NCBI GenBank assembly: GCA_946221915.1 | Contig: CAMIKG010000046.1 | Span: 1 to 39,277, forward strand | Direction of reading: 5' to 3' | Length of the DNA stretch: 39,277 bases | From: an uncultured Erwinia sp. | Lineage (GTDB): Bacteria > Pseudomonadota > Gammaproteobacteria > Enterobacterales > Enterobacteriaceae | Shown: one piece after another, positions 25,360 to 33,583 of the stretch | How positions within the stretch are numbered: the first letter of the stretch is position 1 | Layout of the letters: each line of letters opens with the position of its first letter | Notes under the pieces: generated by a model | What the model was told of the DNA's origin: nothing | The model's database searches: none | What the model saw: only the letters and a program-made list of their open reading frames with translations | Position numbers and translations under genes: made by a program

Positions 25360-26223
25360 ATGGCCCCAAATGAAATATGGTATGAAACCCTTCATGCCGG
25401 TTTCGGACAATACTTCTCGGCTGACAAGCTGTTGTACCGGGAAAAGACCGAACATCAGGATCTGATTATCTTCGAAAATGCGGCGCTGGGTCGCGTTATG
25501 GCGCTGGACGGCGTGGTACAAACCACCGAGCGCGATGAATTTATCTACCATGAAATGATGACGCATGTCCCTTTGCTGGCGCACGGCGCGGCGAAGAAGG
25601 TGCTGATCATCGGCGGTGGCGATGGCGCGATGCTGCGTGAAGTCAGCCGTCATAAAGGGATCGAACAGATCACCATGGTGGAAATTGACGCGGGCGTTGT
25701 CGAGTTCTGCAAACAGTATCTGCCAAATCACAGTGCGGGCGCGTATGACGATGAACGCTTTCAGCTGGTGATCCAGGACGGCGTGAAGTTTGTTAACGAG
25801 ACCACGGAAACCTTCGACGTCATTATCTCCGACTGTACTGACCCGATTGGTCCTGGCGAAAGCCTGTTTACCTCAGAATTCTACAGCGGTTGCCACCGTA
25901 TTCTGAATGAAAACGGCATTTTTGTGGCGCAGAATGGCGTCTGTTTCCTGCAGCAGGATGAAGCCGTTCACAGCCACCGCAAGCTGAGTCACTACTTTAG
26001 CGATGTCAGCTTCTACCAGGCGGCGATCCCGACCTACTACGGCGGCATCATGACGTTCGCCTGGGCCAGCAACAATCCTGCTTTGCGCCAGCTTGATAGC
26101 GCAACGCTGCAGGCGCGTTTTGCTGCAGCGGGTCTGACCTGCCGTTACTACACTCCGGCAATCCACACTGGCAGCTTTGCCCTGCCGCAATATCTGCTGA
26201 ATGCCCTGTCAGACGCGAGCTGA
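25360..26223 (+). CDS. speE: Spermidine synthase
   Basis: Transfers aminopropyl from decarboxylated SAM to putrescine. 287 residues. Signatures: LIIGGGDGAMLREV (dcSAM binding), MVEIDAGVVEFC, and the catalytic SDCTDPIGPGESLF. Start ATG 25360 (MAPNEIWYETLHAGFGQYF) follows TGAGGAGA; the in-frame start at 25285 is rejected. speD follows after 27 bases and supplies its substrate. Confidence 0.97.
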   Translation: MAPNEIWYETLHAGFGQYFSADKLLYREKTEHQDLIIFENAALGRVMALDGVVQTTERDEFIYHEMMTHVPLLAHGAAKKVLIIGGGDGAMLREVSRHKGIEQITMVEIDAGVVEFCKQYLPNHSAGAYDDERFQLVIQDGVKFVNETTETFDVIISDCTDPIGPGESLFTSEFYSGCHRILNENGIFVAQNGVCFLQQDEAVHSHRKLSHYFSDVSFYQAAIPTYYGGIMTFAWASNNPALRQLDSATLQARFAAAGLTCRYYTPAIHTGSFALPQYLLNALSDAS

Positions 26224-26250
26224 CCGGCATCTCTAAGGGGGTGATCAAAA

Positions 26251-27060
26251 TTGCAAAAGCTGAAACTACATGGCTTCAATAACCTGACGAAAAGCCTGAG
26301 TTTTTGTATCTATGATATTTGCTATGCGAATACCGCTGCTGAGCGCGACGGATACATTGCCTATATTGATGAGCAATATAACGCCAACCGGTTGACTGAA
26401 ATCCTGAGCGAAACCTGCTCGATTATAGGCGCCAATATCCTGAATATCGCGCGTCAGGACTATGAGCCACAAGGGGCCAGCGTCACCATTCTGGTGAGCG
26501 AAGAACCTGTTGATCCGCGAGATATCGACACCTCGGAACATCCGGGGCCACTGCCGGGTTCGGTGGTTGCGCACCTGGATAAGAGCCATATCTGCGTCCA
26601 CACCTATCCGGAAAGTCACCCGGAAGGCGGACTTTGTACCTTCCGGGCCGATATCGAAGTTTCCACTTGCGGCGTGATTTCTCCGCTAAAAGCGCTGAAT
26701 TACTTAATTCATCAGCTGGAATCTGACATCGTCACTATCGACTATCGCGTGCGCGGATTTACCCGCGACGTTAAAGGCGAAAAACACTTTATCGACCACG
26801 AGATCAACTCGATTCAGAACTTTATGTCCGAGGATATGAAGGCGATGTACGACATGGTTGATGTCAATGTATATCAGGAGAACATCTTCCACTCCAAGAT
26901 GTTGCTGAAAGAGTTCGATTTAAAACATTATCTGTTTAACACCCGACCGGAAGATCTCAGCCCGCAGGAGCATAAACGCATTACGGACCTGCTGTGGAAA
27001 GAGATGCGTGAGATCTACTACGGGCGCAATATCCCGGCGGTGGGACTGAAAACGCAGTAA
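26251..27060 (+). CDS. speD: S-adenosylmethionine decarboxylase proenzyme
   Basis: Makes the aminopropyl donor for SpeE. 269 residues, a few longer than E. coli at the C-terminus. Pyruvoyl enzyme: self-cleavage at Lys111-Ser112 in AHLDKSHICVHTYPESHP, as in E. coli. Start is TTG 26251 after AAGGGGGTGATC; a TTG start is also used by E. coli speD, so it is a conserved weak start and not an error. A GC-rich terminator follows. In E. coli yacL-acnB lie next; here the catabolic island begins. Confidence 0.97.
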   Translation: MQKLKLHGFNNLTKSLSFCIYDICYANTAAERDGYIAYIDEQYNANRLTEILSETCSIIGANILNIARQDYEPQGASVTILVSEEPVDPRDIDTSEHPGPLPGSVVAHLDKSHICVHTYPESHPEGGLCTFRADIEVSTCGVISPLKALNYLIHQLESDIVTIDYRVRGFTRDVKGEKHFIDHEINSIQNFMSEDMKAMYDMVDVNVYQENIFHSKMLLKEFDLKHYLFNTRPEDLSPQEHKRITDLLWKEMREIYYGRNIPAVGLKTQ

Positions 27061-27069
27061 GCAGTGAAC

Positions 27070-27091
27070 CGGGCGGCGCGTTTGCCGCCCG
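27070..27091. terminator. Terminator between speD and the deoR-type gene
   Basis: CGGGCGGC (27070-27077) and GCCGCCCG (27084-27091) form a perfect 8-bp stem with a 6-base loop in the 33-base gap between the convergent genes. It marks the edge of the island. Confidence 0.6.
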
Positions 27092-27093
27092 TG

Positions 27094-27855
27094 TTACGCC
27101 GTCAGCATCAGCTTAAACGCCTGCCCATCCAGCGCGGCCCGCGCGTCAGTATCCAGATGTTTGTCGGTAATGATATCGGTCAGCGACTGCAGCGGTGAGA
27201 CGCAGAACAGCGACCACGAGCCATACTTGCTGCTGTCCGCCAGCAATACACGACGACGCGCATTGCCCAGCAAATCCTGCTTCAGCCCGGCCTTCTCTTC
27301 CGTTGGCGTGGTGATGCCCTTTTCCAGACTCCATGAGTTACAGCTGACAAAGGCAATATCCGGATACAGCGTGCGCAGAAAACGGCGACCATGATCGCCA
27401 ATGCACGACTGGCTGGAGTCATCAATGCGACCACCAATAATGGTCACTTCAATCTGCTTAAATTCGGACAGAAACAGCGCGATATGCAGATCGGCGGTAA
27501 TCACCCGCAGCGGCAGATGCGTCAGCTGGCGCGCCAGCTCCAGCATGGTAGTGCCGGCATCCAGCACCACCGCGTCACCGGCTTTCACCAGCGTCGCCGC
27601 CTGCTGGGCAATCGCCTGCTTCTCCGCCAGGTTACGCTGTGATTTCTCCAGCGTGGTCGGCTGCGCCGGAATAAAGCGGTTCAGCGTGACGCCGCCATGG
27701 GTGCGGCTAATCACCCCTTCCTGGTCGAGCTTAATCAGATCGCGGCGAATGGTGGCGGGCGATGCGGAAATCGCCGCAACCAGTTGATCAACAGTGACCA
27801 GATTATGGCTTTTCAGATAATCCATAATCTGATCGAGACGGCTTTGTCCCTTCAT
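27094..27855 (-). CDS. DeoR/GlpR-family repressor (YgbI-like)
   Basis: 253-residue sugar-phosphate-responsive repressor. N-terminal winged helix (residues about 6-56: VTVDQLVAAISASPATIRRD, then THGG) and C-terminal DeoRC sensor domain (VLDAGTTMLELARQL, GGRIDDSSQSCIGDHGRRFL, VLLADSSKYG). The look is that of E. coli YgbI, which also neighbours C4-acid-sugar genes. Last gene of dtnK-pdxA2-deoR, six bases after pdxA2, with AAGGA before ATG 27855. It probably represses its own operon, and perhaps the divergent one, through the palindrome at 30284. Confidence 0.88.
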   Translation of the reverse strand: MKGQSRLDQIMDYLKSHNLVTVDQLVAAISASPATIRRDLIKLDQEGVISRTHGGVTLNRFIPAQPTTLEKSQRNLAEKQAIAQQAATLVKAGDAVVLDAGTTMLELARQLTHLPLRVITADLHIALFLSEFKQIEVTIIGGRIDDSSQSCIGDHGRRFLRTLYPDIAFVSCNSWSLEKGITTPTEEKAGLKQDLLGNARRRVLLADSSKYGSWSLFCVSPLQSLTDIITDKHLDTDARAALDGQAFKLMLTA

Positions 27856-27861
27856 ATGTCC

Positions 27862-28842
27862 TTATGCCAGCTGCATCGCGAGTTGGATTGAGATCGCCAT
27901 GCTCTCAGACTTCGCTTTACCTGTCCAGGCAATATCAAACGCCGTGCCGTGGTCCGCAGAGGTACGGATAAACGGCAGTCCCGCGGTGATATTGACCCCA
28001 TCATAGAAGCCTAACAGCTTCAGCGGAATGTGCCCCTGGTCGTGGTACATCGCCACCACCATGTCATACATCCCTTCATAACACTGCAGATAAACGGTAT
28101 CCGGCGGGCAGGGGCCGTAAACATTGATGCCCTTCGCTTTCATCGCTTCCACGGAGGGACCAACGATAGTGATCTCTTCATCACCAAACAGGCCATTTTC
28201 CCCCGCATGCGGGTTAACTCCGGCGACCGCAATGCGCGCATTGTCGAAACCGACGCGCTTCATAAAGGTGTCCGCCATGCCGATCACCGTTTCCACGCGC
28301 TCGCGCGCCAGCGTGTCGAGGAACTTACGCAGCGCAATATGGGTGGTGACGTGAATGACTTTCAGGCGCTCGGTATACAGCACCATGGCGTAATCTTTGC
28401 TGTTGGTCAGCTTCGCCAGCAGCTCGGTATGGCCTGGATAGATGTGTCCGGCAGAGTGCAGCGCTTCCTTATTCAGCGGCGCGGTGGCGATAGCCTGTAC
28501 TTCACCGGCCAGCGCCAGTTCAGTGGCGCGTTTCACGCAACGGTACGCCAGATCGCCTGCCGCCGCCTGCACCACGCCCGGCTTCAGCGCCTGCGGGTCG
28601 GCCAGCGGTTCGTCGATGATATTGATAATGCCGGGAGCGAAATGGGCGTCAGCGACCTTATCCAGCACGCGCAGCTCGGCCGGCGGGGTGATTTTCAGGT
28701 CCAGAATGCGGCGCAGCGTACTGGCGCAACCCACCACCACCGCTGGCGCACCGGCCAGCTCGCCTTCCGTCAGGGATTTAATAATGATCTCAGGACCGAT
28801 ACCTGCCGGGTCGCCCATGGTAACCGCAATAATCTTACTCAC
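27862..28842 (-). CDS. pdxA2: PdxA2-type 4-phospho-D-threonate/erythronate 3-dehydrogenase
   Basis: NAD-dependent enzyme of the PdxA family that oxidises and decarboxylates C4 aldonate 4-phosphates to dihydroxyacetone phosphate in D-threonate/D-erythronate catabolism. 326 residues. MTMGDPAGIGPEI-type N-terminus; metal ligands His168 (VTTHIALR), His212 (NPHAGENGLFG) and His267 (AMYHDQGHIP). It is the catabolic PdxA2 rather than vitamin B6 PdxA because it is operon-linked to a DUF1537 kinase. The start is GTG 28842 with GAGGAGA seven bases upstream; it overlaps the dtnK end by 8 bases, so it is coupled. Confidence 0.88.
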   Translation of the reverse strand: MSKIIAVTMGDPAGIGPEIIIKSLTEGELAGAPAVVVGCASTLRRILDLKITPPAELRVLDKVADAHFAPGIINIIDEPLADPQALKPGVVQAAAGDLAYRCVKRATELALAGEVQAIATAPLNKEALHSAGHIYPGHTELLAKLTNSKDYAMVLYTERLKVIHVTTHIALRKFLDTLARERVETVIGMADTFMKRVGFDNARIAVAGVNPHAGENGLFGDEEITIVGPSVEAMKAKGINVYGPCPPDTVYLQCYEGMYDMVVAMYHDQGHIPLKLLGFYDGVNITAGLPFIRTSADHGTAFDIAWTGKAKSESMAISIQLAMQLA

Positions 28843-30217
28843 TCGACTTCTCCTCAATAAAACGAATAACTTCTACCAGGGTGTTTTCATTGCCAAAGCC
28901 ACCGGCTTTGGTCATCACCAGCAACTGTTGATACGCATTGAGCAGGTGGCCGTAAGGCACGCAGCCCGCAACCTGCCCGTGAATCTGAAATCCGTGTGCG
29001 CCCAGCTGACGGGCAATCGCTATCGCCACATCACCGCCAGAGAGATAGAGCGCAGCTGGCGTGGCCTGCGCCAGAATAGCGGCGGTCAGCCTGCCGAGCT
29101 GCTGGCAAATCTGCTCGCCTAACTGCTGACGCGAAACATGGTGCTGCTCACACAGCGCGGCTATCTGATGGCGCTGATCCGCCTGCTGACAGGTGCGGAT
29201 CACGCAATGCTGCCCCTGATGCAACGCGCTGACCGCCTGCTGCAGCCACTGCGGGTGATCAGCCCACGCGGGTTGCTGAAACAGCTGGCTGATATCCACA
29301 TCCACCAGTGTCAGCGGTGTGTGCGCCTGCAGCCGGGCAATTTGCAGTGCGGCAATCTCACTCATCGAACCCACCACCGCCAGCAGCGGTGTGGCTGCCT
29401 GTTTACCCTGCGGTGCACGGCTCAGCGTGTTCGCGCCGGAGCGTGGTGTGTCTGATATAACACGGCGTGCGCCACTGCTTGCTGGCGCGCAATCCGCAGC
29501 CTTGCCCGCCGCCAGCTGTGCGCCTAATGCCTCGCTTAATCCCGATGCGCCCGCCAGCAGTGGTTTCTCTTCCAGCTGCGTCGCCGCGAACATCAGGCGC
29601 TGTAAATCGTCATCCGATTCCGCGTCCGCCACCAGCAGTCGCGTACCCTGCTGGATATGCCGTTGCAACATGACCAGTAATTGTGGGGAACGCACCTCCG
29701 CCAGCGTTAACACCGTGCCCGGCAGCGCGCTCTGTTCGTGCAGACGTATCAGCACGCGCGCATCACTGACCGGCGTTTTCGGATCGCTGGCGAATTCCGT
29801 CTCCGTCAGCAGGCGCCCCTCGATCAGGCAGTAACCATCAATGGTGGTGCGCCCCAGTTTCGGTACCGCAGGCGCCACCAGTGCCAGCGCTTTACCGCTG
29901 GCCTGCAGCGCCGCGTCAATCTCTGCGCCGGGATTACCGCGCAGGGTGGAGTCGATTTTCTTAAACAACCAGCCCTGGCGCACTATCGCCGCACCCGCTT
30001 CCGTTGCCTGCTGAGTACGCTGCGCCGCCTGCTGCGCGCTAAGCGCACGGCTGTCGGTGCTGATTACCCAGACATCCGCCGCAGACGGCTCAGGCGTACT
30101 GGCGCTGTCAAACAGCACATTTACTCGCGCACCGGCTCGGGCCAGTCCGCTACCGGCATCATTCGCGCCGGTGAAGTCATCGGCAATTACCCATACCGGG
30201 GTTGTCCACTGCGTCAT
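28835..30217 (-). CDS. dtnK: Four-carbon acid sugar kinase (DtnK/OtnK, DUF1537 family)
   Basis: Phosphorylates a C4 acid sugar such as D-threonate at O4, giving the substrate for PdxA2. 460 residues. N-terminal domain carries VIADDFTGANDAGSGLARAG with the catalytic Asp pair, FKKIDSTLRGNPG and AGASGLSEALG. The C-terminal nucleotide-binding domain has LYLSGGDVAIAIARQLG and ends with TKAGGFGNENTL. Between them (about residues 245-275) is a Ser/Ala/Arg-rich linker that looks non-conserved. D-threonate is the best guess because of PdxA2, but erythronate or others are possible. First gene of the minus-strand operon. Confidence 0.87.
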   Translation of the reverse strand: MTQWTTPVWVIADDFTGANDAGSGLARAGARVNVLFDSASTPEPSAADVWVISTDSRALSAQQAAQRTQQATEAGAAIVRQGWLFKKIDSTLRGNPGAEIDAALQASGKALALVAPAVPKLGRTTIDGYCLIEGRLLTETEFASDPKTPVSDARVLIRLHEQSALPGTVLTLAEVRSPQLLVMLQRHIQQGTRLLVADAESDDDLQRLMFAATQLEEKPLLAGASGLSEALGAQLAAGKAADCAPASSGARRVISDTPRSGANTLSRAPQGKQAATPLLAVVGSMSEIAALQIARLQAHTPLTLVDVDISQLFQQPAWADHPQWLQQAVSALHQGQHCVIRTCQQADQRHQIAALCEQHHVSRQQLGEQICQQLGRLTAAILAQATPAALYLSGGDVAIAIARQLGAHGFQIHGQVAGCVPYGHLLNAYQQLLVMTKAGGFGNENTLVEVIRFIEEKSSE

Positions 30218-30276
30218 TGGTTCTCCATCAGGAGGGTGAGAAAGCTCTGAGTATCATGCCACACCGTCCGATAATG

Positions 30277-30282
30277 ATTATA
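30277..30282 (-). promoter_or_regulatory. -10 element of the dtnK-pdxA2-deoR promoter
   Basis: Perfect TATAAT on the minus strand. The -35 at 16-18 bases is poor (ACATAT/CATATA), as expected for an activator-dependent promoter. The CRP site centred at 30310.5 would then lie about 40.5 bp upstream of the predicted start (about 30270). Confidence 0.6.
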
Positions 30283-30283
30283 T

Positions 30284-30297
30284 TCAATCATGATTGA
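30284..30297. promoter_or_regulatory. Perfect 14-bp palindrome, candidate DeoR-family operator
   Basis: TCAATCATGATTGA equals its own reverse complement, and the flanks (ATAT left, TTATAT right) extend the symmetry loosely. It lies between the -10 and the CRP site of the dtnK promoter, where a bound repressor would block transcription. Assignment to the linked regulator is inference. Confidence 0.55.
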
Positions 30298-30299
30298 TT

Positions 30300-30321
30300 A
30301 TATGTGAGCAAGATCAAATTA
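30300..30321. promoter_or_regulatory. CRP-cAMP binding site shared by two divergent promoters
   Basis: The core TGTGAGCAAGATCAAA (30303-30318) matches TGTGA-N6-TCACA at 9 of 10 positions, and about 17 of 22 over the whole consensus. Its centre is about 41 bp from both predicted starts, the class II activation position. Confidence 0.7.
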
Positions 30322-30339
30322 ATCGAAATCAATATGTCT

Positions 30340-30345
30340 TATAAA
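30340..30345 (+). promoter_or_regulatory. -10 element of the alcohol dehydrogenase operon promoter
   Basis: TATAAA on the plus strand. The predicted start near 30352 places the CRP site at -41.5. There is no good -35 (AATTAA), which again fits CRP dependence. The leader to ATG 30439 is about 87 bases. Confidence 0.55.
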
Positions 30346-30438
30346 ATTAGCCAGCGAATGTGACAGACATCGCGCAGAAATGACGAAATACAATCACCAG
30401 CGATCGAACAGCGGTCGTCAGGAGAAAAGGCAAAAACC

Positions 30439-31587
30439 ATGAATATCAACAGCACCGTGATCAGCGGTTATCAGGCACTTAACGACATTAGCTATCTGCT
30501 GAAAGAGAAAAAGAGCGTACTGCTGGTCACCGACAAGAACATTGTGTCGATCCCGGCAGTTCAGCAGGTGATTGCGCAGATTACCTCCCATGTCAGCAGC
30601 CTGAAGATGGTTGATAACGTGCCACCGGAGCCGAGCCAGCATGATGTCGCCGCCATTCTTGCCCCGCTGGAGACCCGCGGCGTGGATCTGGTGATTGGTA
30701 TTGGCGGCGGCAGCGTGCTGGACGTGGCGAAACTGCTCTCCGTGCTGTGCGTGGAAAACGCCCCGACGCTGGACGCGCTGCTGGCCGGAGAAAAACCAGC
30801 CACGCGCACCGCCTCGTTACTGATCCCGACCACCGCCGGAACGGGCTCAGAAGCCACGCCGAACGCGATCCTGGCGATCCCGGAGAAAGAGACCAAAGTC
30901 GGCATTATCTCGCCAGTGATGCTGCCGGATGTGGTCGCGCTGGTGCCGGAACTGACCACCACTATGCCAGCGCATATCGCCTCTTCTACCGGCATCGATG
31001 CGCTGTGCCATCTGATTGAGTGCTTCACCGCCACCGTCGCTAACCCGGTCAGTGATAACTATGCGCTGATTGGTCTGAAAAAGCTGTTCGCCAGCCTCGA
31101 AACTACCATTAACGAGCCGGGCAATCTGCGTGCGCGCCTCGATATGCTGTGGGCCTCCTACTACGGCGGCGCGGCGATTGCCCATGCGGGTACCCATCTG
31201 GTGCACGCCATGTCCTACCCGCTGGGCGGCAAATACCATATTCCCCACGGCGTCGCCAACGCCATCCTGCTGGCGCCGTGCATGCGCTTTGTACGCCCAG
31301 CGGCGGTGAGCAAATTTGCCCAGGCCTACGACCTGCTGCCGGATGCGAACCACGCGCTGAGTGAAGAAGAGAAATCCCACGCGCTGGTCGATTACTTCGC
31401 CGCGCTGGTGAAACGACTGCAATTGCCCGCCAGCCTCGATGAGCTGGGTATCAATGCCGACCACCTCCCCTACCTGGTGGAAGCCGCGCTGGACGTGCAG
31501 CGCCTGATGAAAAATGTTCCGGCCAGCGTCAGCGCCGATGATGTGCGCGCCGTATATCTGACGCTGTTTCCGACTCTGAATCACTGA
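30439..31587 (+). CDS. Iron-containing (group III) alcohol dehydrogenase
   Basis: 382-residue NAD(P)-dependent, metal-dependent dehydrogenase. Dinucleotide motif GGGS (residues 89-92, DLVIGIGGGSVLDVAK), LIPTTAGTGSEAT, and the four metal ligands Asp187, His191 (GIDALCHLIEC), His256 (GTHLVHAMSYPLGG) and His270 (HIPHGVANA). The substrate is not evident; in this setting it probably interconverts an aldehyde or ketone and a polyol or acid sugar. First gene of the divergent operon; the lyase gene follows after 16 bases. AGGAGAAAAGG lies before ATG 30439. Confidence 0.88.
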   Translation: MNINSTVISGYQALNDISYLLKEKKSVLLVTDKNIVSIPAVQQVIAQITSHVSSLKMVDNVPPEPSQHDVAAILAPLETRGVDLVIGIGGGSVLDVAKLLSVLCVENAPTLDALLAGEKPATRTASLLIPTTAGTGSEATPNAILAIPEKETKVGIISPVMLPDVVALVPELTTTMPAHIASSTGIDALCHLIECFTATVANPVSDNYALIGLKKLFASLETTINEPGNLRARLDMLWASYYGGAAIAHAGTHLVHAMSYPLGGKYHIPHGVANAILLAPCMRFVRPAAVSKFAQAYDLLPDANHALSEEEKSHALVDYFAALVKRLQLPASLDELGINADHLPYLVEAALDVQRLMKNVPASVSADDVRAVYLTLFPTLNH

Positions 31588-31603
31588 ATATCACGAGGAC
31601 ATT

Positions 31604-32488
31604 ATGAGCAAAAAAATTGAGGGCGTATTAACCGCTATCGTCACCACCTTTGATCACGACGGCGCATACAAAGCCAGCGCGATGCGGCAGCAGATCAGGC
31701 GCCAGCTGCAGGCAGGTAACGGCATCTTCTGCGGCGGCACCAACGGTGAATTCTTTGTGCTGAATGAGCAGGAGAAGCTGGCAGTCACCGAGACGTGCGT
31801 CGATGAAGTGGCAGGCAACGCCAGTGTGGTGGCGCATATCGGCGAGATCTCCACCCGTGAAACTATTCGCCTCGGCAAGCAGGTGGCAAAACTGGGCGTT
31901 GATGCGGTATCCGTGATCACCCCGTACTTTGTGCCGCTGAAACAGGAAGAGCTGATTGCGCATTACCGCGCCGTCGCTGATGCGCTGGAAGTGCCAGTAT
32001 TCCTCTACAACATTCCGGCGCGTACCGGCAACACCCTGCAGCCAGACACCGTGCGTACCCTGGCATCGCACCCGAATATTATCGGCATCAAAGACAGCGC
32101 GGGCAGCTATGAAAGCCTGAGCGACTTCCTGCAGGCAGCGGAAGGCATCGACCACTTTAACGTGCTGAATGGCCCGGACTCACTGATCCACCAGGGCTTT
32201 GTCGATGGCTGTTCCGCCTGTATCTCCGGCCTGGCGAACGTTGCGCCAAACGAGATCAACGCCATCTGGGCGCACTTTAACGCCGGTGATATCGACGCCT
32301 CCCGCAAGGCGCAGGAGAACGTGACCGGTCTGCGTACCGACCTGTACAAAGTGGCCTTCTCCCCGGCAGCGGTGAAAAAGGCGCTGGCGCTGATGGGTCA
32401 GGACGTTGGTGACAGCCGTTACGCGGTGCAGTTCAGCGCGGCGGATGAGCAGCTGATCCGTCAGATCGTTAACCAGTACCTGCAGTAA
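31604..32488 (+). CDS. DapA/NanA-family aldolase or dehydratase
   Basis: 294-residue TIM-barrel class I lyase. Schiff-base Lys163 (IIGIKDSAGSYE), Tyr135 (LYNIPARTGN) and the carboxylate-binding loop GGTNGEFF (residues 44-51) are all present, so it should act on a 2-oxo acid. It is probably not biosynthetic DapA: the context is catabolic and GGTNGEF is closer to sialic-acid or 2-keto-3-deoxy-aldonate lyases. The usual product would be pyruvate plus an aldehyde. Second gene of the CRP-linked unit. Confidence 0.85.
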   Translation: MSKKIEGVLTAIVTTFDHDGAYKASAMRQQIRRQLQAGNGIFCGGTNGEFFVLNEQEKLAVTETCVDEVAGNASVVAHIGEISTRETIRLGKQVAKLGVDAVSVITPYFVPLKQEELIAHYRAVADALEVPVFLYNIPARTGNTLQPDTVRTLASHPNIIGIKDSAGSYESLSDFLQAAEGIDHFNVLNGPDSLIHQGFVDGCSACISGLANVAPNEINAIWAHFNAGDIDASRKAQENVTGLRTDLYKVAFSPAAVKKALALMGQDVGDSRYAVQFSAADEQLIRQIVNQYLQ

Positions 32489-32500
32489 TTCGATTTGCGG

Positions 32501-32519
32501 CGCGAACGCGTCGCGTTTT
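32501..32519 (+). terminator. Weak hairpin with T-run between lyase and hydroxyacid dehydrogenase genes
   Basis: CGCGA (32501-32505) / TCGCG (32511-32515) with a 5-base loop, then TTTT. It could attenuate transcription into the downstream genes; the stem is short. Confidence 0.35.
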
Positions 32520-32540
32520 CTCAATACCAGGACCTGAATT

Positions 32541-33494
32541 ATGAAAGTCATCTGCACCTCGCCCTCTTTCGCTAAATACGACGACACCCCGGTTCGTACG
32601 TTGCAGGCTGAGGGTTTTGAACTGATTACCCTGCCCGCCGATGCCCCGCTCGACGCCCTGGCGCCGCATCTGCCGGAGACGGTGGCGATGATCGTTGCCT
32701 TTACTGAGGTCAATGCCGAACTGCTGGCGCTGGCGCCGCAGCTGAAAATCGTCTGCAAGCATGGCGTCGGCGTCGACAATATCGACCTCGCCGCCACGCG
32801 CGAGCGCGGCATTGATGTCACCAACGTGCCGGACGCCAATAAACACGCAGTGGCGGATTTCGTCTTTGCCCTGATCCTTAACAGCGCACGCCAGATAACC
32901 CAGGCGGCGATTGAAACCCGTGCCGGCCACTGGCCGCGCATTTTCGCTACCGACGTCTACGGTAAAACCCTTGGCATCGTCGGACTCGGCAATATCGGCA
33001 AGCAGGTCGCACTGCGCGCCAAAGGCTTCAATATGCGCGTGCTGGCGTTCGATTTTTACCCGGATGAGAAGTTCGCCGCTGAACACAACATTGAATTTGT
33101 CAGCATGGATCAGCTGACGGAGCAGAGCGACTTCATCACCCTGCACACGCCGCTGACCAGTGAAACCCGCAATCTGTTTGACGCTGCGCGACTGAAGCGG
33201 ATGAAGAAGTCAGCGTTTCTGATTAATGGCTCACGCGGCGGCGTGGTCAATGAAGCCGATCTCTATCAGGCGCTGGCGGATAATGTGATTGCCGGTGCCG
33301 CAGCGGATGTGTTTGAGCAGGAGCCGCTGGAGAAGCATCCGTTATTTACCCTGACGAACTTTATTCCGACGTCACATATTGCCGGTTATACCGATGGCGC
33401 AATTAGCGCGATTGGTGAACGCTGTGTGCAACAAATTATTCAGTGCATTAAACAGCGGCAGACGCCGCAAAATATTATGAACGCACTGAAATAA
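32541..33494 (+). CDS. D-isomer-specific 2-hydroxyacid dehydrogenase
   Basis: 317 residues. Rossmann motif GLGNIG (148-153) followed by Asp171 (LAFDFYP), suggesting NAD over NADP. Catalytic Arg232 (NGSRGGVVNEADL), Glu261 (DVFEQEPLE) and His279 (PTSHIAGYT) are intact. It resembles phosphoglycerate-dehydrogenase-like and glyoxylate-reductase-like members but lacks the SerA regulatory domain. In this cluster it probably interconverts a 2-oxo acid and a 2-hydroxy acid of the pathway. It follows the lyase by 52 bases. Confidence 0.88.
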   Translation: MKVICTSPSFAKYDDTPVRTLQAEGFELITLPADAPLDALAPHLPETVAMIVAFTEVNAELLALAPQLKIVCKHGVGVDNIDLAATRERGIDVTNVPDANKHAVADFVFALILNSARQITQAAIETRAGHWPRIFATDVYGKTLGIVGLGNIGKQVALRAKGFNMRVLAFDFYPDEKFAAEHNIEFVSMDQLTEQSDFITLHTPLTSETRNLFDAARLKRMKKSAFLINGSRGGVVNEADLYQALADNVIAGAAADVFEQEPLEKHPLFTLTNFIPTSHIAGYTDGAISAIGERCVQQIIQCIKQRQTPQNIMNALK

Positions 33495-33583
33495 CTATCA
33501 CAGCGTGCAATCCGCGCGCTGTTATTAACAACTGAGCACCAGGGTGCCTGGTTAAATATCTCTTACCCTACTGGCCAGACAAT

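Noticed and set aside
26251..26253. TTG start of speD as an annotation or sequencing error
   Set aside because: The Shine-Dalgarno sequence and the N-terminus match E. coli speD, which also starts with TTG.
27862..28842. Vitamin B6 biosynthetic pdxA
   Set aside because: It overlaps a C4-acid kinase gene and is followed by a DeoR-family gene, the signature of the catabolic PdxA2; it is not next to surA/rsmA as true pdxA is.
29738..30250. 170-residue ORF antisense to the start of dtnK
   Set aside because: Composition is that of a shadow frame; the DUF1537 kinase on the minus strand has clear motifs.
31604..32488. Biosynthetic dihydrodipicolinate synthase (dapA)
   Set aside because: Catabolic operon context, CRP-linked promoter and the GGTNGEF loop argue for a different member of the family.
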